From Sphaerolaimus hirsutus (lineage: Eukaryota > Nematoda > Chromadorea > Monhysterida > Sphaerolaimidae), in NCBI GenBank assembly GCA_964036195.1, contig OZ038450.1, positions 24,147,208 to 24,211,207 of the forward strand: 64,000 nucleotides of DNA. Direction: 5' to 3'. Shown here piece after piece: positions 1-10,078 of this stretch. How positions within the stretch are numbered: position 1 is the stretch's first letter; the number at the start of each line of letters is the position of its first letter. The position numbers were made by a program, and so were the translations under genes. The notes beneath the pieces are model-generated. The model was not told the origin of the DNA. It did not search any database and saw only the letters and a program-made list of their open reading frames with translations.

Positions 1-284
1 GGTAAGTGTTTCTGCCGATGAATTGCCAATGAATTGCCAATGAATTGAATCAATCTAAGGGCAGACTACCAAATGGCCATTAAAAAAATTTCACTGGGAG
101 CTTGATTTTGTAAGAATCCTCTGAACAAAGACTCTGTTAAAAAAATTTACGCTTACACTTTTTTTACGCTTTCCCAGGTATTTTAAAAATACCTTACGCT
201 TTGAGTATCCATACTCAAAATTTGGAAAGTGTATATACGCTTACGCTTACGCTTTCCAAAAATACCGGTATTTCAACAACTCTG
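1..284. mobile_element. hAT-like MITE, family B (right part, cut by window edge)
   Basis: The right terminus CAACTCTG lies at 277-284, preceded by repeated AAGCGT/TTACGC units (145-265). The stretch 60-125 matches, inverted, 2540-2620 inside the complete family B copy at 2384-3396. The left end is outside the window. It belongs to the GCGTAA subfamily. Confidence 0.65.
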
Positions 285-289
285 CTATT

Positions 290-715
290 AAGCCGGAATT
301 ACAGCTCAGCAGCGTTTGACGTGAAATGACAACGTCGTAAAATTGATTACATCAAAATAGACAAAGGTACAGCATTGAAATTTCAGAATTAGATAGTTCT
401 AGTAATTGAGTGTAATGTCCCAAAAAAATTTTTATCAAATAATCATTATTTAAGTAGTTATTAATTTAACGTCAAAATTTTTTGGTGACCAAAATGTTTG
501 ATGTGAAATGTTGACGTAGAATGTGTAAATTTTGATGTAAAATTGATAACTTATTTAATAATAATTATTTTCTTAATTTTTTTAGGACATTACACACAAT
601 TACTAGAACTATCAAATTCTGAAATTTCAATGCTGTACCTATGTCTATTTTGATGTAATCAATTTTACAACGTCATCATTTCACGTCAAACGCCGCTGAG
701 CTGTAATTCCAGCTT
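290..715. mobile_element. Foldback MITE Q1 (near-perfect palindrome)
   Basis: Two arms of about 200 bp mirror each other: AAGCCGGAATTACAGCTC at 290-307 against its inverse at 698-715, continuing through GATTACATCAAAATAGACA-type sequence to an AT-rich centre near 500. A relative (Q2) is split across 55428-59027. No coding capacity. No clear target duplication was read. Confidence 0.7.
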
Positions 716-1008
716 TGGGGGCTGGCTGACATGCTGCGATGGCAATGCCCTTAACAGTAGTGATCAACAACACAAAATTCCAGAACGTATATCCCACCTT
801 AAAATATATATCAATATGAATGTGACACTATTTACTGGGATGGGTCAATAATATGCAAGCTGGAATACATCTTCAAATTGCACATTGGTGTTTTGAACTC
901 TTTGTGATATTTACAAAAGTCATTTTAGCGTACTTAGGAACACTACCTACAGTCAACCGTGATCATAGGCGGCGTAAGTGCTTGTGACATGCACAAGCGT
1001 ATATTGTA

Positions 1009-2197
1009 TTAGGTTGTAAACTAATAAAGTGTCTTTTTTCAATTTCATACAAATATACATTCGTGCATCCCACATTATGTTGTACGTCGACTGATTTTGA
1101 TGCCATTTGAGTATGTTGGGGTTTGGGGTCTGGTATATGAAGAAATGTTTTTGTTCGCTCGAATAATCCCCCAGTCCCGAGATAAGGGGGTCTAAAAAAA
1201 GGTGGTCATTTTATGTGGCCAATATGCACATTGAATTTGAAGCTTAATAACTCAGCTATTTATGGGCCAATTTGGATCGTTCAACACTTAAAATGATCGG
1301 CACGACCTGTAGATTCCATTTTGGTAGTCGGATTAGTGATGTCTAAATTCCGTATGCCGATTTGACCCCGTTTTTAAACACCAAAAATATTTTTTTCTGA
1401 ACATCCTATTATATACTTTAGACAATAGGGATTCATATACCAAAAAAATTATTTCAATATCTCTTTCCAATCAAAAGTAATAGAACTTTTAACTTCCGCC
1501 TCACATACATGTAAATAACTAATCAATAACGATGAATACAGATAACCTGAGCATAAAAATGAAACTTTCAGGTTTTTCTGATCATTTTGAGTGTTCATTG
1601 GTGGAAATCGGCTGAGAAATGGCCGAGATATGTATTTCTGAAGTTACATGCATTGCTCATCATGCAGATTTTTCTATTTATTGTTGGGAGGCGAATGTTT
1701 AAAGTGATATAACTATGGACCGGAGAGAGATATTGAAATAATTTTTGGGCCAGATTTATTCTTTTTGTCTATAGTATATGATAGCACTTTCAAAAACACG
1801 TCTTGAAAAATTATAATTACGATTATTTTTCACGTTCAAAAAGCGGGTCGAATCGGCATACGGAATTAAGACATTTGACTACAAAAATTAAATCTGCAGG
1901 TTGTCCTGATTATTTTAAGTTTTGAACGATCCGAATCGGCCCAGAAATGGCTGAGTTATTAAGCTTCAAAGTCAATGTGCATATTGGCCACGTAAAATGA
2001 CCACCTTTTTATAGACCCCTCTTATCTCGGGACTGGGGGATTATTCGAGCAATCAAAAACATTTCTTCATAGCCCAGACCCGAAACCCCAACATACTCGA
2101 ATGGCATCAAAATCGGCTGATGTACAAAAGAATGGAAAGCACAAATGTATATTTGTATGAGATGGCAAAAAAGACACTTTATTAGTTTACAACCTAA
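1009..2197. mobile_element. Foldback element P1 with TA target duplication
   Basis: The ends TTAGGTTGTAAACTAATAAA (1009) and its inverse (to 2197) are bordered by TA on both sides. The related element A2 keeps the uninterrupted sequence (attgTAcaaa at about 6240), so the empty site is visible. The arms are about 500 bp. Repeated inner motifs such as ATGGCCGAGATATG and GATCATTTTAAGTGTTCA recur in P2 and P3. TA targeting suggests a Tc1/mariner-like mobiliser. Confidence 0.8.
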
Positions 2198-2383
2198 TAC
2201 AAATGAGAGCGAAAGCTCAAAGCGCTGAAATTTGCTCAATTTTGCCAATTTTCTCCTAATCACTAGTTTCACCTATATCCATGGTTATATACCTATTTTT
2301 AGCCAATTTTATTTATATTTATAGTGACTTCAAAATTTTTGGCTAGCTGTCAGCTTTACAAAAGGGCCCGATAAAAAGGTGTC

Positions 2384-3396
2384 CATAGTTGTTAAAATGC
2401 TGGTATTTTTGGAAAGCGTAAGCGTAAGCGTATATACACTTTCCAAATTTTGAGTGTGGATACTAAAAGCGTACGGTATTTTTTAAATACCTAGGAAAGC
2501 ATAAAATAAAGTGTAGGCGTAAAAATTTTCTGTGAGTTTTTGCTCAGTGAATTCGTTCAAAATCAAGCTTTCAGCGACATTTTTCAGATGTCCACTTGGT
2601 AATCTGCCGTTAGATGTTGATGGCACTTCATCGAGTTAATTAATCTTCATTTCCGAACTCGGACTTTGTGCTGTGTACTTTGAACTCGATTTTTGCGATG
2701 TATTTATACATAATTCTCATAAATACTGATCTCATTTCTTCATATAGCGTAAACGCAAGATACACTTATGTCATCTTCATTATCATACTCGGATGTCATG
2801 CATTTTCGGTCACAAATATTCTATTCTGAAGCGATTGCCATCTAAAGCGATCTAAGTATTTCACCAGATGACACAGTATAAAGGGGACATTCATATTGCG
2901 ACACAATTTGTAAAATACATGTGCCGTTATTTCCAATGCATTACTGTACACATGCAGTCTTCTTTATGCAGTTTAGTTAACCGGGCCATGTGAAAAACTT
3001 TTTTATGCTTTTAGTATACTCGGCGTACATGATACTCTGCCCTCGCACTGATTTATGTCTCGTGTTGGAAGCGTGCCAATGATTATTTAATCATGCGATT
3101 TCCATGAAAAGATGAAAAAAATTTCATCGATGTGAATATGTTAAAGAATAACATTATAACAACCATCAATTTTGTCATCTTTTTATGAAACTCACTCACA
3201 CGCGTTAGCCATTGTTGGCACACTTCCAACGGGAACCACGCGTGCAAGGTGTCAAGTAACCGGAGTATACCCGGGTATTTCAACTGGGAAAGCGTAATCA
3301 AGCGTGTATTTTATGAAAGCGTAAGCGTAAGCGTAAGTATAAATACCCATTTACCCAGGTATTTTGGGTAAGCGTAAATACGCTTTGGCAACTCTG
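2384..3396. mobile_element. hAT-like MITE B2 (CATAGTTG..CAACTCTG)
   Basis: Starts CATAGTTGTTAAAATGC and ends CAACTCTG. Flanks aaggtgtc (2376-2383) and gaggtgtc (3397-3404) agree at 7 of 8 positions. Both subterminal regions repeat GCGTAA (2415-2430 and 3320-3375). Inserted in A1. Non-coding. Confidence 0.85.
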
Positions 3397-3468
3397 GAGG
3401 TGTCACAGGGTTTAAATTTGGCTAATGTGAATGTCACAAGTGCAAATTGGAACCTTGCGCCGCCTATG

Positions 3469-3808
3469 ACCGTGATGATCTGAAAAAATAGTACTTAGTC
3501 TGGCTGAAAAGTCCCTGGGCAGTGATCGCCATTCGCGCTAGGGGTAAGCTACAGTCATAAAATTTTGACAGGTTAAGATATCAGGTGTTTGAAGTTTTCA
3601 CCTCAAATTTTACCACTCTAGCTCCACCCACTGTGCAAACTGTGGGGTTACAATTTTGTTCATTTTCTACTGATGCACAAATGGTGCTCTAGCTCAATGC
3701 TGTTTTAAGTTGTGATCATGAAACTTTGGCTAGTGTAAGCCTTCTCCACCTTCTAGCAAACTTGGGATCTGCTTACAGTCCCAACTAAGAACTTTTTCCT
3801 GCAATGGC
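3469..3808. other. Unassigned spacer
   Basis: No gene. About 3660-3745 (atggtgctctagctcaatgc and neighbours) recurs inverted at about 7505-7600, so it is part of an unidentified dispersed repeat. Confidence 0.4.
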
Positions 3809-4110
3809 CCCACACAAGCTGGTTTTCAAGGTTCCCTCTGTGAAAACCCATTATTTTGTTTTCAAATTCATTTAAACAGTCTGTGTAATGAGCCAAAAGG
3901 CCGCCATCTTTGTTTTTTTTCTATTTTTCCTCCGGAAGAACACATATTTGAAAACTCTGGTAAAATGCTGCAGACAAAATATTTTTTTGTTGAATAAGTA
4001 CGAATTTGTAGGACAAGCTGTAAGCGGCATGTCATGCAGAAAATTATGCTTGATTTTTGGGACTGTATTGTATATTTTTAGCGCTGTTATACATATTTTT
4101 AAAAATTAAT
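3809..4110. repeat. Dispersed repeat, copy a
   Basis: Matches 45163-45425 in the same orientation over about 260-300 bp. Shared blocks are the CACACAAGCT start, GCCATCTTTGTTTTTTTT and ATGCTGCAGACAAAATATTTTTTT. The short open frame at 3888-4109 has a counterpart at 45005-45397, but the peptides are low complexity and not a recognised family. I treat it as a non-coding repeat. Confidence 0.55.
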
Positions 4111-5489
4111 TCGTTTTCTAACTATAAATATTTTTAAAAATTCAGTTTTACATTGTATATGATATCCGTCTCAGATATATATCCAGTTTTTTTTTCTCTT
4201 TCATTTGATACCATGTTTCACAATAGAAGTTCAAAGATGATGAAGAAATTGTGGTTATGCTTAAAACATAAAATAATTTTTTTAAATTACATCTGTGTAT
4301 CTGTAATCATTGCATTATCACAGTAAAAAGCCCTTATTTTTTCACATCAAACAAAAAAAAAACTGAATTCAATAACATTTCTGCAAAACAAGTAATGATA
4401 TTTTTATACAATCCACTTTATAATTTTTTTAAAAATCACAAGTGCAATTGAAACAGCTGATTTTGTATGTAAATGAAAGCCAAAAAAATGAACAACAAGT
4501 GAACACTGACTGAGACAATGTCACATTCAATACACTAGCACAAAAAAAATAAAAACAATTTTATTGTATTGTTTTCAGAAATGTTTTCATTTAATATTAC
4601 GATCTGTCACAAAATTTAACATAAACATGAACCTTTTTGAAAACTCCAAAGTTATCTGGATCTATCCATGGAATTGAGGAATTGAGTGAAAGTCTTGAGA
4701 AAGAAATGTAAAGATGCAAAAAAAGGCTTGGAAAAATCACATAGTCTTTTTATGTTTCCAGAGATTTTTTCAAAATTATTTACTGTATGTGCACAACTTC
4801 CAAGTGTCAGTGCAAAGGGTATAAATTAACTGCCAAGCACCCAGTGGAGGCCATTACAACACTCCAGCCTGCAGCAAAAACTCGAAAAACTCCAGTCCAG
4901 CTGAGCCAAGCAGTGCTCAGGAAAACTCAGCTTAGTAAATGTGATGCAAGGTGAAAGTGCACAAAATAAGACATATGTTATATGCATAAAATCAGGTTTG
5001 GCAGCTAGCCAGATACTGTTTAGTTGTTTGGTCACCTTGGAGTGTTGATGCTGGTATTGACCCAAAGATTGTGCAAGCAGTTGGTCATACTGGATTAATT
5101 CACCAATGACTGGCAATTGAGCAGTATCTAAGTCTGCCATGAGTACATCGAAACCAGTCTTTCATTTTCTCTGTGATGGCATCTTGAATTTCATCCCTGT
5201 GATTTGCATCTGAAATTTCATTTAGCCCATTGTACAGAGTGCCAACCTAACTGCATGTATAAATCACTTTCACAAATATTTATCAATTAATGAAATGAAA
5301 AATTATATATATATTTATATTTTAATGCAAGGTCATGACTAACAATTGCATGGTACACACAAATTTCAGAAAGATTGATTTAATTAACAGTAGTACCAAG
5401 TCCCAGATTAGGTGTTGTTGATAAATTTATGAATTCTGTCATGTTGTAAGTACTTTTCAAGATTGGTAATAACTTATGGAAACAGGTGA
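4111..5489. other. AT-rich DNA without recognisable gene
   Basis: Only homopolymer-rich sequence and short chance frames were seen. The longest, 104 codons on the minus strand at 4826-5140, shows no domain I recognise. Confidence 0.5.
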
Positions 5490-5499
5490 CATATACAGT

Positions 5500-6137
5500 T
5501 GTCACCTGAAACGTCGCCACAGTGACGTTTTTTAAAAAAAAAATTATTTTATTTTATATGCATCCCAAGTTTTCTACAACCCCATCAGTACATGCAGCAT
5601 AAAATACTGCATGTACACTCTTAATTTTACATTAACCCATCCATCCAGTGTTTTTTAAAGGATTTTGGAGTAAGTTGGCGAAAATCCATAAACTAGCGAC
5701 GCCTGGCGACGATTTTGCTACTTTTTGTGTGTACAGCGACGCATTTTCACATATGTTGCACAGATATTGAAAACTGGCACGTACAGCGACGTACAGCGAC
5801 GTCGCTGTACGTCTCACTTTTTACAAATGTTCTGCAAATTTGAAAACTAGAATGTACATTTTTGAAAACTACATTATTCAATTTTAAGTTTTCAAAATTG
5901 TCTTCAGAGTATTTTGTTGGCGACGCGTCGCCTACGCGTCGCCTACGCGTCGCCCTACAGTTTTCAAAAATGTTCTGCAAATGTGAACTTTGAACGGCAA
6001 ATGTGACTTGCCGAAACCAATATTCACATATGCTGTCACTTTTTGAAAAATAAAAGTGCAAATTGCACACTTTTGAATTCCGTACAGCGACGCATCGCCT
6101 AGGAGAGTTTTCAAAAAGGAACATTGAAAACCAGCTT
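5500..6137. repeat. GCGACG-rich repeat region
   Basis: Contains repeated GCGACG/CGTCGC words, including a short tandem of CGCGTCGCCTA units at 5918-5954, separated by AT-rich sequence. A related end occurs at about 47290-47480 (GGCGACGCGTCGCC followed by a TTTTCAAAAA-type flank). Probably an old DNA transposon with GCGACG subterminal words; its termini were not resolved. Confidence 0.45.
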
Positions 6138-7223
6138 CATAGGCGGCGTAAGTGCTTGTGCGCTTGTGAATGTCACAAGCGGAATTTTTGATGTCACAAG
6201 CAGAAACTTCACTGTCACATTGTGACCTTCACAAGCGTGTATTGTACAAACTAGAGTGATAGCTCAAAATCGCCAAAATTTGCTCCATTTTGCCAATTTT
6301 AACCTTTATAATCATTTTTTTAACCTATATACATGGTTATATACCTATTTTTAGCCTATTTTATTCTTATTTATTGCGATTTCGACATTCTTGGCTGGCT
6401 GCCAACTAGGGATGGAAAAAAGCGCTTTTTTTAACGACCCCGCTTTTTTTTTAAAAAAAGCGCTTTTTTTAAAAAAACGTGCTTTTTTTGCTTTTTTTCA
6501 AAAAATGTCAAGACATTACCTAAAAAGCTCCCAAATATGGTTCTGAGCCAATATATACAGGTATATCAGACAAGTGGTAGTACTTGTGATGATATATAGT
6601 CATAGAATGGCTGTGTAATCATGAGATAGCATTAAAAATCCTGATTTCTGCTGAAAAAAATCCAATTTTATGTTGACTTGTAATGTATATCGCCGTTTGT
6701 GAATGTTTCGTGACTTCTAGTGAAGTTAAGCATGGGATACTTCTTAAATATGGCTATAAGAGAAGGCTAATACATGACACTGATGTTTCACACTGTAGAA
6801 AAGTGTGTTGAAGCACATTGGCCGGGTATTATATACTTGACTGACATATCACAACTTATGTTTACATGATACCATGCAGTAATAGAAGCAATGGCACTAA
6901 AAATGCCACAATACCAATGAAAACAACCACCAATGGCAATTTGCATGAGGTATTGCGCGCTCGCGCGCGAAAAAATTGCAAAATACCTAGTGCATAGGTA
7001 CAAAATTTTTTGCCAGCGCTTTTTTTTAAAAAAAAGCGCTGGGACCCTTGCGCTTTTTTTTAAAAAAAAGCGGCGTTTTTTAAAAAAAAAGCGCTTGAAA
7101 AAAAGCGCTGGCCATCCCTACTGCCAACTTCACATAAGGGCCGCGATTAAAAGGTGTCACAAGGTGAAATTTTTGGCTAATGTGAATGTCACAAGCGCAA
7201 ATTGGGACCTTGCGCCGCCTATG
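6138..7223. mobile_element. hAT-like element A2 (CATAGGCGGCG ends), hosting C1
   Basis: Begins CATAGGCGGCGTAAGTGC and ends GCCGCCTATG, flanked by the exact duplication accagctt (6130-6137, 7224-7231). C1 is inserted at 6407-7120. The remaining ~370 bp is the near-empty version of A1. Confidence 0.92.
6407..7120. mobile_element. hAT-like MITE C1 (TAGGGATGG, AAAGCGC-filled ends)
   Basis: Termini TAGGGATGG and CCATCCCTA with exact TSD ctgccaac (6399-6406, 7121-7128). Both ends are filled with AAAAAAAGCGC/GCGCTTTTTTT units (6420-6500, 7010-7110). The interior (about 6570-7005) is homologous to the interior of C2 at 36810-37040 and 37540-38719. Confidence 0.92.
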
Positions 7224-7231
7224 ACCAGCTT

Positions 7232-7710
7232 GTGTGGCCACATTGAAGAAGTCATTGACATGCAAGTCACACACCAGGCAGCAACTGGCGGAGAGTGAGC
7301 TGGTGCCATTCTGCTGGACCAGCATTTTTTAAGAAGATCATGGTGGAAGTGGTAGTCAGAAGTGGTGGTGGTGGTGGCAGAAGTGCTTTGACTCCGAGGG
7401 GGGCTATTTTGAGAAAAAAAGCAGAATGATGAATTTGGTAGTGAGAGTAGTGGCAGTAATGACAATATGTACTAGGCTTATGATGATATCATAGATAATG
7501 TTCATTAGTGCTGGCACATTGCCAACATTGGTGGCTTACACTAGCCAAAGTTTCATCACAACTTAAAGCAGCATTGAGTTAGAGCATCATTTGTGGCACC
7601 AGGGGCACCAAAGAATAAGTGCGCCAAGCGCTGATGATGCCAGTCCATCAACAACTCTGTGTCATTGGATTGTATTTGCACCCAGTCAATACCAAGCCAC
7701 AGAATATAGG
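7232..7710. other. Unassigned spacer
   Basis: No recognisable gene. About 7505-7600 is an inverted match to about 3660-3745. Confidence 0.4.
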
Positions 7711-8138
7711 TACCGTATTTCCTCGAAATACCCCCCGGGGGGTGATTGTTTCATAGTGCTCCCGAGAGGGGGGGCGGGTTAAACGAGGGGGGGGGATTTC
7801 GAGGGGGGTATTGTTTCACAGGAATTTTTTTGAAATCCTAGTACAAAATCGTGGTTTGTGATGTGCGCTGGGGTAGAAAATTGCATCAATAACTGACATT
7901 TATCAACTCCTGTATCTAACGTGATTCCAACATTGTTTTAACGTGTGTTCTGCACTACGCAGAACACAAACTGCAGTATTTGTCATGTACGTTCTCTTTA
8001 CACTCAATCTGGGTGGGGGGGGGGTATTTCGAGGGGGGGGGGGGTGATTGTTTCATAGTGGTCTCGAGAGGGGGGGGGTCAAACGAGGGGGGGGGGGTAT
8101 TTCGAGGTGGGGGGGGGGTATTTCGAGGAAATACGGTA
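7711..8138. mobile_element. MITE I1 (TACCGTATTTCC ends, C/G-run arms)
   Basis: Inverted ends TACCGTATTTCCTCGAAATA and its reverse complement enclose CCCCCC/GGGGGG runs spaced by TTTCGAG. The interior (about 7850-8010) has a small hairpin around GTTCTGC..GCAGAAC and is shared with 22030-22120, 23377-23460 and 27110-27180. Flanks show TA only, so the class is uncertain. Confidence 0.75.
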
Positions 8139-8257
8139 TCTATATTTATTTTACAAATTCTCAAAGATATTTTTATACATATTTGCTCGAAAATTGGTCA
8201 TTTTTTCAAATGCTAGCCACTGCTCAAGGTGGTTTGTGGGTGACATACTAAAGTATG

Positions 8258-9310
8258 TTAGTAACTAAACACCTTTCCAAGTTTAACTAAACACCTTCCC
8301 GGCCAGACCCGGCACCCTATTTTTCATTTGATTTTTTTTTGGGGGGAGTAGAAAGCTGAAAATGGGGGGAGGCCACTACATCGCATCAATGGGGGAGGCC
8401 ACTGCGACTCACTACAGGGTGGGTTGCCATATATGCAAAGTTTTTTTTGGCTTTCTCTTTTGTGTTCCACCCAGACCCGGCACCCACTTGATTTTTGACA
8501 CTGCGGTTGCCATATCTCCAGCCATGGGGACATTAATGAGCTGAAATTTAGGGATAGTGTAGACAACATCTCCCCCCACTATATACTGGCGGGGCGGCAC
8601 CTAACGATGGCAAAAAATATTCGAAAATGTTTTTGAATTTTGAATTTTTTGATTTTTTGAATTTTTCACTTGAAACTTGCAAAAAAAATTTCAAAAATGG
8701 ATTTTTAGGTACATTCGAAAATTTTAACACATTTTTGAATTTCCAATTAATAAAAAAATTTATCAGTATTTTTGGTTGAAATTGCTTTAAAAATGTAGAG
8801 ACACGATCCAGAAAATCAATTTCACATGGATCTATTCATAGAGGAAAACATGAATGTGCAATTGTGTGTGCTGTAACAGATTGAAAAGCCAAAAAACATA
8901 AAGATGCATTCAAAATTTGGCAGAAAATAAGTGCAATAATTTGGTGGAAAAAAAAAATCAAAAAGTAATCAAAAAGATGTGAAAATTCAGAAAATAATCC
9001 AAGAGATTGAAAACTTTGAAGACACAATTTCAGAAAAGAATTTGAATTTAAAAAGTTATCAAAAAAATTCAAAAACTACATTTGAAAATTCAAAAACTTC
9101 AAAATTCTAAGTTGTTTTTTTGAGAAAAAAAATGCTTATTTAAACACTCTTTCCAACAAGTTTGCTATCGTTAGTGGCAGCTGGTGACTCATTTCACTTC
9201 AATTTCATAAAAAAATCAAAGTGTCCCATTCTGGTCCAGCACCCACAACCAACCATATGTGTCCATCAAAAAATTTACTTTTAGCAATTTTTTGTTAGAC
9301 ACTTGAAATG
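8258..9310. mobile_element. Family V fragment (V1), interrupted by H1
   Basis: The sequence around GGCCAGACCCGGCACCC, the CATCAATGGGGGAGGCCAC block and the TATCTCCAGCCATGGGGAC block recurs inverted in V2 (18100-19135) and in the arms of V3 (30509-36310). H1 is inserted at 8602-9173. Non-coding. Confidence 0.55.
8602..9173. mobile_element. hAT-like MITE H1 (TAACGATGGC ends)
   Basis: Termini TAACGATGGC and GCTATCGTTA; flanks gcggcacc (8594-8601) and gtggcagc (9174-9181) share 6 of 8 bases. Both subterminal regions are filled with TTTTTGAATTTT / AAAATTCAAAAA units. Same family as H2 and H3. Confidence 0.75.
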
Positions 9311-9332
9311 TTTATTTATCATGATTTTCGGA

Positions 9333-9541
9333 GGAGTGTTCAAGGTTTAAGGTTGCGTAAAGAACATAACCTTCAAAATGTCTCCTTTACAAAATTTACT
9401 TTTATGATGTCATAATGACATCATTGCAGGAACAAAATTTGACAAAAACATGCCTTTTTAATGTACACCAAGTAAATTTTGTAAAGGGGGCATTTTAAAG
9501 GAGGCATTTCTTTACGCAACCTTAAACCTTGAACCCTCCCC
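9333..9541. repeat. Imperfect palindrome
   Basis: AAGGTTTAAGGTTGCGTAAAG (about 9344) is mirrored at about 9511-9531. The arms are about 80-90 bp with TGACATCATTGCAG-type sequence at the centre. Possibly the inner part of a family V element. Confidence 0.55.
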
Positions 9542-9560
9542 TGTAAATTGTCAGATATTT

Positions 9561-10078
9561 TACCAAAATTCAATTTATCCCAAGTACATATTTATTTCCA
9601 CTCAATACTCCACTCATCATGTTTGCTAGGCGGAAAATCAACATATCCAATCATTTTGCGTGTGTGCGCCGTTGTTAATAAATGAGAGATTTTTGGGTAT
9701 GGGGAAGTTACACGCAATACAGGAACAGGCACAAGAACCCCTTGAGGCACTGGCTTGTTCCTGCGGATGGACACGTCAACTTACCAGCCGCCTTCGTACC
9801 GCTTCCAGCCGAATTTATATAATTACCAGATTAATCAGCTAACAAAGTTGTAAAGCGGCTAAAATTATAAAACAGTTCGTAGTTCTTCAGGGGATCCAAA
9901 TTTGTTTGCACTGGAATTTATTATGGCGAATCGTTCAGAGTCAAATACACAGTTAGCGCAAGTGAATCGTAGAACCACTAGCGGGTAAAAAATGACAAAA
10001 CGGGGTTTTTATAATCACTTCTAGCTTACCATAACACTTACCATAACACTTACCATAATACTGTAAAGAAAAAGAAAA
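9561..10078. other. Upstream region of the LINE ORF
   Basis: No separate gene seen. It probably holds the LINE 5' untranslated region, but the element's 5' boundary could not be placed. Confidence 0.35.
10025..10060 (+). repeat. Three tandem 12-bp units before the LINE ORF
   Basis: CTTACCATAACA occurs at 10025, 10037 and, with one change, 10049. It ends 18 bases before the ORF's first ATG. Short repeated units in 5' regions of non-LTR elements can be promoter-like; here that is only a suggestion. Confidence 0.6.

Larger units (their letters stand above)
964..3468. mobile_element. hAT-like element A1 (CATAGGCGGCG ends), hosting two insertions
   Basis: Ends CATAGGCGGCGTAAGTG (964) and CGCCGCCTATG (to 3468) are flanked by the exact 8-bp duplication accgtgat (956-963, 3469-3476). 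An 8-bp TSD is the hAT signature. Compared with A2 (6138-7223) it carries two inserts, P1 (1009-2197) and B2 (2384-3396). Without them it is about 300 bp of non-coding sequence. Confidence 0.9.

Noticed and set aside
4826-5140. 104-codon minus-strand frame
   Set aside because: It reads like a protein in places but has no motif, no neighbours and no support beyond length.
5918-5954. CGCGTCGCCTA tandem as a regulatory operator array
   Set aside because: Similar words fill the surrounding repeat and recur near 47400, so a transposon end is the simpler reading.
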